From contig CAZYEI010000039.1 in assembly GCA_964646425.1 (NCBI GenBank), forward strand, positions 1 through 11,901: a stretch of DNA of 11,901 bases, written 5' to 3'. The notes below the pieces were generated by a model that was given only the letters and a program-made list of their open reading frames with translations, did not search any database and was not told the DNA's origin. This DNA comes from CAZYEI01 sp964646425 (lineage in GTDB: Bacteria > Bacillota_I > Bacilli_A > RFN20 > JAISJY01). A program made the translations under genes and the position numbers. This document shows, in pieces, positions 6,799 through 11,901 of this stretch (position 1 is its first letter; each line of letters opens with the position of its first letter).

Positions 6799-8544
6799 TT
6801 ATCTATCTTCAATCTCTTTTCTTTGTAATATATTATTATTTTGTAATGTTCCAGTTATATTATTACTAATTAAAAATTCACTCCATTCAGAAATGTTTGC
6901 TAATCCATTTATTTCATGTTGTCCTTGTGTATCTATAATAATTGATAAGTTTTCTTCTCTTAAAAAGTCAATTAATTCTTTTGAAAATTGCTGTGGTATT
7001 ACACCTGACTCAGCAGGAAATATTCTAAAAGTCTTTGCACCTGAAGATTCAACAAAATTACTTATATACTCTATCGTATCAAATTTAGGATGCATAAGTG
7101 GTATAAATGGTTCTGTAGTTTCGCCTAAATGTGCATAATTATAAGCTCTATACGGATTATTCATAGTTTTATATGCTTTTGCTTCACCTGATGGAAAAAT
7201 AACTTTCGTACGATGTTTAATCATATTATTTTCGCTATCATATTCATATGTAACAGGAATTATTGTATAACTTTTACCATTTTCTTCATAACTATAACTT
7301 ATTTTACTTTCAGATACGCTTTGGGAATTCAAAGTAATTTCTTTACTTTCTTTACCATCCTTTATAGATAGCTTTTGTGTATCTTCTTCTTGGCTTCCAA
7401 CAAATGTTTTTTTACAATCTCTTGGTAATTTAGATAGTACCTTTTTCAAATTATCTTCAACCCAAATGTCGTTTACATTATATCCTAGTTTTCTTAAATA
7501 TTCACATACTCTATAGAAAAATTCATCACTTGCATCCAATTTTAATACATACACTGTATCGTCTTTTCTTGTGATAGACTTACCTTTTTCTCTTAAAACG
7601 TGTGTCACTATATCTTCAAGAGAACAAGCAAAACTATGACACATTTCTATTCTATTATCCACTTCATTTACTGATCTATGATATCCACCACCATCTGCTA
7701 TATTGCAATTTCTAATATCATCTCTAACATAAAAATACAATCCAGAATGATATTCTATAGCTTTATAATCACCAAATACGAAATCAAAATCAACCCCATT
7801 TTTTTCTAAAACATCGCAATATCTTTTTAATATATCTACTCTTTCTTGTAAAAAATCATATTTTTGTGCTATTGTATCTAATTTTTCTTTATATTCAGGA
7901 TGAGCAATAGATATTTCATCAATATCTCTTATTATTTTGCTAGCTTCACCATATTCTGTAAAATCACTTTCTTCTTTTTTAGTATACATTCTATATAGCA
8001 TTTCATATCCTTGTTCTGGTGTAATATTAGCTTCCTTAAATACTTCATTCAAAATACCATAATCATTAATTGTAAATTTTATATTACTATAATATTTTTC
8101 CATAAATGTCTTTGCAAACAAGATAATTGATATATCTCCTGCTAATTCATTTGACTCATTAAAATACGTTCCTATTAAATGAGACCAATTTCTATATTTT
8201 TTTCTTCTATTTCTAAAAATTTCAGATTTTCCAACATATCTACCTTTTAAAGTTCCAACTGAATTCATTAAATTTCTAAACATTCTCGTCATAGAAGATA
8301 ATGAATCGGCAGATAACATTAACTCTCTCCCTCCATTATCTCTAAATGGATATACAGTCTCTCTATTAATAGTTCCCATTCTTGTAAATGTACTCTCATA
8401 TCCAATTGGACATAAATGAACATTGTCCATTCCAAATGATTTTCCTGTTCTTATAAACTCATTGTATATTTCTCTCCTTAGTTCAGCATTTTCTCCCACA
8501 TAATCAAAAAAACCATGTGGTAGAGAACTAGAATTATCGTTCAT
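6799..8544 (-). CDS. Divergent HisRS/HisZ-like class II synthetase paralog with a C-terminal extension
   Basis: Residues 1 to about 325 align by motif to the catalytic core of HisRS. They cover the start LPHGFFDYVGENAELRREI, motif 2 at 107-124 (SEIFRNRRKKYRNWSHLIG), a HisA-like segment KAIEYHSGLYFYV at 261-273 and a HisB-like segment DGGGYH at 284-289. Key positions differ from true HisRS. The HisA Arg is Lys261, the motif 3 Arg is missing (CSLED at 307-311), and GGGRYD is changed. In this it recalls HisZ, the non-catalytic regulatory subunit of ATP phosphoribosyltransferase, but no his biosynthesis gene is nearby. Residues about 330-398 resemble the HGTP anticodon-binding domain. Residues about 420-581 are an added region; 480-545 (HPKFDTIEYISNF...FRIFP...LSIIID) resembles part of an amidohydrolase-type barrel. 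Possible roles are coupling an amino acid to a small-molecule amine, as MshC does, or regulation. It starts 2 nt after the TIM-barrel gene, whose last codons hold its SD (GGGAG). Confidence 0.8.
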   Translation of the reverse strand: MNDNSSSLPHGFFDYVGENAELRREIYNEFIRTGKSFGMDNVHLCPIGYESTFTRMGTINRETVYPFRDNGGRELMLSADSLSSMTRMFRNLMNSVGTLKGRYVGKSEIFRNRRKKYRNWSHLIGTYFNESNELAGDISIILFAKTFMEKYYSNIKFTINDYGILNEVFKEANITPEQGYEMLYRMYTKKEESDFTEYGEASKIIRDIDEISIAHPEYKEKLDTIAQKYDFLQERVDILKRYCDVLEKNGVDFDFVFGDYKAIEYHSGLYFYVRDDIRNCNIADGGGYHRSVNEVDNRIEMCHSFACSLEDIVTHVLREKGKSITRKDDTVYVLKLDASDEFFYRVCEYLRKLGYNVNDIWVEDNLKKVLSKLPRDCKKTFVGSQEEDTQKLSIKDGKESKEITLNSQSVSESKISYSYEENGKSYTIIPVTYEYDSENNMIKHRTKVIFPSGEAKAYKTMNNPYRAYNYAHLGETTEPFIPLMHPKFDTIEYISNFVESSGAKTFRIFPAESGVIPQQFSKELIDFLREENLSIIIDTQGQHEINGLANISEWSEFLISNNITGTLQNNNILQRKEIEDR

Positions 8545-8546
8545 TT

Positions 8547-9371
8547 CTATATTTTACTCCCTTCAAACAAAAAACAGTCGCCTATTTTTTTGTTTTTTAT
8601 ATATTCCTTTCTTCTTACTTCCATAGTAATATACTTTATATTTGGAAGTTTCATAATTTCTTTTTGTATTTCATTATAATTCATTAGTCCATTTTTTTCT
8701 TGATTTTTATCTTTTATAAATGGATAATGCTCTCCTATTTTATACTCATTGCATTCTTTATTAGTAGTATTATAATAATGAATACACTCAATATTATCAT
8801 TTAAAGTTTTAAAAAAACTTTTTACATAATCTTTTTTCTCACCTTTTTTTAATAAATTATTAATAACATGAGCATGTCCAATATCATAACAAATTTTGAT
8901 TTTTCTATTTTTAACAATATTCTTATAATGTATATCTGAAAAAAAAACTTCATTTATACTTACATTTTCTATATAAATATTTGTTCTGTATTCTTTATTA
9001 ATTGAATCTAGCTTATTAATTGCATATTTCAAATTATAATTAAAGCCATCACCCAAATGATTTACAAACGGAAAATGTACTATAATATATTCTATATTAG
9101 TAAGCTCATTATATCTTTTTAATACGTTTGAAATTGCTTCTACATAATTATCAATATCTTCAACATTTTCAATATAAGTATTGGAACTAAATGAATTAGG
9201 CATATGCAATGCTACTTTTAAATTATTATTAATACAAAAATTCACTATTTTTTCAGTATTGTCTATTATAGGAATTTCTATTAAATCAATTCCCATATTT
9301 ACGAATTCTTTAAGATTTTTATACTCTACAATTGTAGCACCATAAGATACACCCAAAACTATTTTCTCCAA
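8547..9371 (-). CDS. Sugar phosphate isomerase/epimerase-like TIM barrel protein
   Basis: This 274-residue protein has the AP-endonuclease-2/xylose-isomerase-like barrel pattern. Metal-ligand candidates sit at strand ends: His56 (ALHMPN), His99 (IIVHFPF), Glu135 (IYIENVS), Asp163 and His166 (CYDIGHAH), His198 (CIHYYNT) and Glu251 (ITMEVRR). Members isomerise or epimerise sugars and sugar acids, or cleave nucleic acid (endonuclease IV). With a nucleotide-sugar dehydrogenase directly upstream, a sugar or uronate substrate is more likely (inference). The start is TTG at 9371, inside the end of the dehydrogenase gene. It is supported by an SD (TAGGAG) 7 nt upstream and by the expected N-terminus (KIVLGVSYG as strand 1). 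The 13-nt overlap implies translational coupling. The downstream gene follows after 2 nt. Confidence 0.82.
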   Translation of the reverse strand: MEKIVLGVSYGATIVEYKNLKEFVNMGIDLIEIPIIDNTEKIVNFCINNNLKVALHMPNSFSSNTYIENVEDIDNYVEAISNVLKRYNELTNIEYIIVHFPFVNHLGDGFNYNLKYAINKLDSINKEYRTNIYIENVSINEVFFSDIHYKNIVKNRKIKICYDIGHAHVINNLLKKGEKKDYVKSFFKTLNDNIECIHYYNTTNKECNEYKIGEHYPFIKDKNQEKNGLMNYNEIQKEIMKLPNIKYITMEVRRKEYIKNKKIGDCFLFEGSKI

Positions 9372-10696
9372 TTCTTTTCTCCTACAACAATATAATCTAT
9401 ATTACTATTTCTTAATTCTTCCCAATCGCTAAATAATTCCGAATTATCATATATAGCTTTACAAGAAATTAAATTATCTAACAATAATTCTTTGTCAATA
9501 TTGTAATAAAATCTATGATTGCAATTTATTATTATAGCATCAAATTCTTTATATTTAGTATAATCTTTAAAATCAAAATCTTTAACATCAAATCTACTAC
9601 TAATTTCTTCTTTACTATAATATGGGTCGTTCACATACAGTTTTATATTTTTTTCCTTCAAAAATTCAATCATTTTAACAGAAGGACTAGATTTATCTAC
9701 TTTCATATTTTCTTTATATGATAAACCTAGAACACCTATTTTTCTTATATTATCTCTCTTCAAAATTTCATTACATATATCTATAGGTCTATTATTATCA
9801 TATAAAACAGTATCTTTTAATAATGTTAACTTCTCTTTTTCACTACTACCACTTAATAAATATTGACTTGATAAAGGTATACAGTATCCTCCAGTACCAA
9901 AAGATGGATAATAAGTATTTACATTCCATTTAGTACCTGCTAACTTTAATACTTCTCTTATATTCAATTCAGGATAGGCATCTGTTAATTGATTAGCGAA
10001 AGTTATATCTAAATGTCTAAAAGCATTTTCTATGCTTTTTACTATCTCTGAATGTCTATAATCTGGAGCTATTATTAAGTTTTTACAAGTTATAGATAAA
10101 ACATCTTTTGCAATATTATTTGCTTTTTCACTATTAGTTCCATATATTCTAGGCAAATCAGTTAAATTTTTATCGCTACTTACAAACCAGTCTCTGCGTG
10201 GTGAAACACAGAATAGTACGTCATCATTCCATTCTTTTTGCAACTCATTTAATATTTTTTCTGCTGTACCTGGTATCATAGTTGATTCTATGACTATTAA
10301 AGGATTTTCACTATTATTTGTTTTCTTATGCAATTGAATAATTTTATTTATTACATCATTTATTGCATCCATAAATGGTTTACCATTTCTTTCTGTTGGA
10401 ACACAAATAAGATGTGCTAATATTTTTTCTTCTTCTAATTTCCTATAATCTGAATATACTTGAATATATTTTTCTTTTACCAAATATTTATAATCAAAAC
10501 CTATCCAATATGTAAATTCATTTAAATACTCTCCATCTAGTGAATTAATCTTATTTACTGTATCTTCATTAATTTCAATACCAATACCTTTTACTCCATT
10601 TTTAGCAAAATAACTTAAAGTAGATAATCCAATATAGCCTACTCCCCAAACCGCTATTTTTCCATCTAATCTTTTTAATTGTTTTGAATACTCCAT
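9359..10696 (-). CDS. UDP-sugar 6-dehydrogenase family (UDP-Glc / UDP-ManNAc / UDP-GlcNAc type)
   Basis: This 445-residue NAD-dependent enzyme oxidises C6 of a nucleotide sugar to a carboxylate in two steps. It has the Rossmann motif GVGYIG at 18-23 and ESTMIPGT at 137-144. The central domain shows SEIVKSIENAFRHLDITFANQL (216-237; Lys220, Asn224). The catalytic cysteine is Cys272 in FGTGGYCIP, and the C-terminal nucleotide-sugar domain shows GVLGLSYKENMKVDKSSPSVKMIE (321-344). The linker motifs are divergent (VSPRRDW where the family usually has SPE), so the substrate cannot be named. The open frame extends upstream to 10759, but the start chosen is ATG 10696. It has an SD (AGAAGGAG) about 8-10 nt upstream and gives the proper N-terminus; the longer version would overlap the membrane protein gene. 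It starts 1 nt after the stop of that gene and overlaps the next start by 13 nt. Confidence 0.9.
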   Translation of the reverse strand: MEYSKQLKRLDGKIAVWGVGYIGLSTLSYFAKNGVKGIGIEINEDTVNKINSLDGEYLNEFTYWIGFDYKYLVKEKYIQVYSDYRKLEEEKILAHLICVPTERNGKPFMDAINDVINKIIQLHKKTNNSENPLIVIESTMIPGTAEKILNELQKEWNDDVLFCVSPRRDWFVSSDKNLTDLPRIYGTNSEKANNIAKDVLSITCKNLIIAPDYRHSEIVKSIENAFRHLDITFANQLTDAYPELNIREVLKLAGTKWNVNTYYPSFGTGGYCIPLSSQYLLSGSSEKEKLTLLKDTVLYDNNRPIDICNEILKRDNIRKIGVLGLSYKENMKVDKSSPSVKMIEFLKEKNIKLYVNDPYYSKEEISSRFDVKDFDFKDYTKYKEFDAIIINCNHRFYYNIDKELLLDNLISCKAIYDNSELFSDWEELRNSNIDYIVVGEKNWRK

Positions 10697-10697
10697 T

Positions 10698-11702
10698 TTA
10701 AATCTCCTTCTTTTTATTATATATTTTTTCTTTATAATACCAACCAATAGAAAATACAAAAGCTCCTATTAACATATATAAACGAACTGTACTCATTAAA
10801 CTCCACATATTAAGAACTCCTAATGGTATAAATAACTGCCAAGTAATAATAGTTAAACACGATAAAATCGTACCAACTTTCTTACCTGCAAAACAATGTA
10901 AACTATATAAGAAAGATGATAATGTAGAAGAAGCTATTATTACTATTAGTATTGCTTTTACTAATTCAAGAATAGGATTAAAAGAAACAAATGCTAATGC
11001 TAATACGAATAATAAATATAAGCCAAATAATAATCCTCCATATACGAAACATTTTTCTATATTTACATTTTTTATCTTATCTTCATTTTTTTCATTATAT
11101 CTTAACATTTTCCAAAATACTGGATAAGCAAAAGCACCTGGAAGTAATAAAATTGCATCTTTAATTCCTCTTCTTACTTTATCAAAACCAAGTGGTAAAT
11201 TGTTAATTTGACCTCCTGAAGATATATAAGCACATATCATTAAAACTAATATTAATAAATATACTATCCACCAGCTATAATTATCTGTCAATACATTTCT
11301 TGGAAAACTATCTTTTAAAAATAATATTATAAACAGTACAGCAAGTACAATTGCAATTATTATTGATACTGTATTGGAAATATATTGTGTCCCTGCTAAT
11401 GTAGATTGAATATTGTTCATTTGTAACCAAATTTGAAATATACATATTATAGTCAAGAATAACATTATTGGTTTACTTTCCATAGTTTTTTGAAATTTAG
11501 GTATTTTTAATGCTAAAAGTCCGAAAACAATTGGTGCTAACATATTAGCAACAGCCCATAATAAGAAAGGAATAATACCATTTTCTTGTGCAGTTGTCAT
11601 ACCTATAATTAAAGAATTTCCTCCTGCCCATGTAGCAGCAATACACATAGAATAAAATACTACTGGATTCTTTTGAAATACATTTTTAATTTTTGTTAAC
11701 AT
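10698..11702 (-). CDS. Polytopic membrane protein, possible LeuT-fold-like transporter
   Basis: This 334-residue protein is the first gene of the operon. It has about ten hydrophobic segments (near 14-36, 43-64, 78-98, 111-129, 143-160, 182-200, 217-239, 243-263, 274-298 and 303-322) and a Lys-rich C-terminus. The first helix carries TWAGGNSLIIG, then PFLLWAVANMLAPIVFG in the second. This recalls sodium-solute symporter or APC-type transporters, but it is shorter than those families (usually 400-550 residues) and I do not recognise it firmly. It could move a precursor in or the product out. Start: ATG 11702 with an AAGGGG SD about 9 nt upstream. The leader of about 60 nt shows no riboswitch-like structure that I can see. 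The next gene follows after 1 nt. Confidence 0.7.
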   Translation of the reverse strand: MLTKIKNVFQKNPVVFYSMCIAATWAGGNSLIIGMTTAQENGIIPFLLWAVANMLAPIVFGLLALKIPKFQKTMESKPIMLFLTIICIFQIWLQMNNIQSTLAGTQYISNTVSIIIAIVLAVLFIILFLKDSFPRNVLTDNYSWWIVYLLILVLMICAYISSGGQINNLPLGFDKVRRGIKDAILLLPGAFAYPVFWKMLRYNEKNEDKIKNVNIEKCFVYGGLLFGLYLLFVLALAFVSFNPILELVKAILIVIIASSTLSSFLYSLHCFAGKKVGTILSCLTIITWQLFIPLGVLNMWSLMSTVRLYMLIGAFVFSIGWYYKEKIYNKKKEI

Positions 11703-11759
11703 TTTTCATTTCCCCTTATAAATTATTTTACCTTTAAATTTTTTATAAAATTTGTGTTT

Positions 11760-11790
11760 ATTACAGATACTAGTATATCACGACTGTAAT
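11760..11790. promoter_or_regulatory. Candidate operator: inverted repeat around the -10 element
   Basis: ATTACAG (11760-11766) and CTGTAAT (11784-11790) form a perfect 7-bp inverted repeat. The arms lie in the spacer and just after the -10 hexamer. A second palindrome, ATACTAGTAT (11767-11776), overlaps the -10. A dimeric repressor bound here would block the promoter. No regulator gene is in the window, so the binding protein is unknown. Confidence 0.45.
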
Positions 11791-11800
11791 TTTATGTCAA
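11772..11800 (-). promoter_or_regulatory. Operon promoter
   Basis: On the minus strand, TTGACA (11795-11800) and TATACT (11772-11777) are 17 nt apart. That is a full-consensus -35 and a one-mismatch -10. The expected start is near 11765, about 63 nt before the first ATG. No other comparable promoter was seen between the genes, so it probably drives all eight genes down to 2012. Confidence 0.88.
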
Positions 11801-11837
11801 TTTGTTTTTATTAATTACTTTCATAATGCTTTATTAT

Positions 11838-11900
11838 TCACACTATAAGCCAACTCAAATATATAATTTTCAAATTATCTCGCAGAGCAAGAATAGCTGT
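11838..11900 (-). other. Possible end of an upstream gene (20 codons, very weak)
   Basis: A minus-strand frame enters from the window edge and stops at TGA 11838-11840, giving ILALRDNLKIIYLSWLIV at its end. It has a plausible protein texture but is too short to identify. The rest of 11703-11901 holds only the promoter, the operator candidate and the leader. Confidence 0.2.
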
Positions 11901-11901
11901 C

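Noticed and set aside
10697..10759. Longer N-terminus (21 more residues) for the UDP-sugar dehydrogenase
   Set aside because: It would overlap the membrane protein gene and lacks a good SD; the ATG at 10696 has a strong SD and gives the normal family N-terminus.
11703..11765. Riboswitch or T-box in the operon leader
   Set aside because: The leader is only about 60 nt, AT-rich, and has no stable stem, terminator or T-box-like sequence.
1..11901. CRISPR array, tRNA or rRNA genes, phage attachment site
   Set aside because: No regularly spaced repeats, cloverleaf-like segments, rRNA sequence or att-type duplications were seen by reading.
11826..11901. Plus-strand open frame from ATG 11826 to the window edge
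   Set aside because: There is no SD, it is only 25 codons long, and it overlaps a minus-strand frame of equal merit, so it cannot be supported.

Overview
The window is very AT-rich, and its genes have strong AGGAGG-type Shine-Dalgarno (SD) sequences and consensus sigma-A-type promoters. This fits a low-GC Gram-positive bacterium (Firmicutes, probably a clostridial or related gut lineage). The lineage is an inference; no rRNA or other phylogenetic marker beyond hisS is present.

Layout. Positions 1-444 (+) hold the 3' end of an IS1182-like DDE transposase, cut by the window edge. Positions 445-538 carry two strong hairpins between the convergent transposase and hisS. hisS (539-1858, -) encodes histidyl-tRNA synthetase and has its own consensus promoter (1933-1961). 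From 2012 to 11702 there is one tightly packed operon on the minus strand. It is preceded by a near-consensus promoter (11772-11800) whose -10 element lies between the arms of a perfect 7-bp inverted repeat. In transcription order it encodes: a polytopic membrane protein; a UDP-sugar dehydrogenase; a sugar-isomerase-like TIM barrel; a divergent HisRS/HisZ-like class II synthetase paralog with an extra C-terminal domain; a YgjV-like membrane domain fused to a left-handed beta-helix acyltransferase; a PIG-L/LmbE deacetylase interrupted by one in-frame TAA; a free-standing ANL-family adenylating ligase; and an S66 (MccF/LD-carboxypeptidase-like) serine peptidase. Gaps between genes are 1-32 nt, with one 13-nt overlap.

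How the genes may work together (inference). Oxidation of a nucleotide sugar, N-deacetylation (PIG-L), amine modification by a synthetase paralog, acyl transfer (LbH) and acid activation (ANL) would together build an acylated or aminoacylated amino-sugar or sugar-acid metabolite or surface decoration. The membrane protein could move it. The MccF-like peptidase could detoxify or trim an acyl-adenylate-like product. Mycothiol synthesis is the logical precedent: a PIG-L deacetylase (MshB) exposes an amine and an aminoacyl-tRNA synthetase paralog (MshC, from CysRS) couples an amino acid to it. I recognise no published pathway with this exact gene set. No glycosyltransferase, carrier protein or regulator is in the window.

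The operon looks more AT-rich than hisS (hand counts of single 60-base lines: about 17-30% GC against 32-42%), which suggests horizontal acquisition. The internal stop in the deacetylase raises the question of whether the pathway is decaying in this genome or whether the base is a sequencing error.
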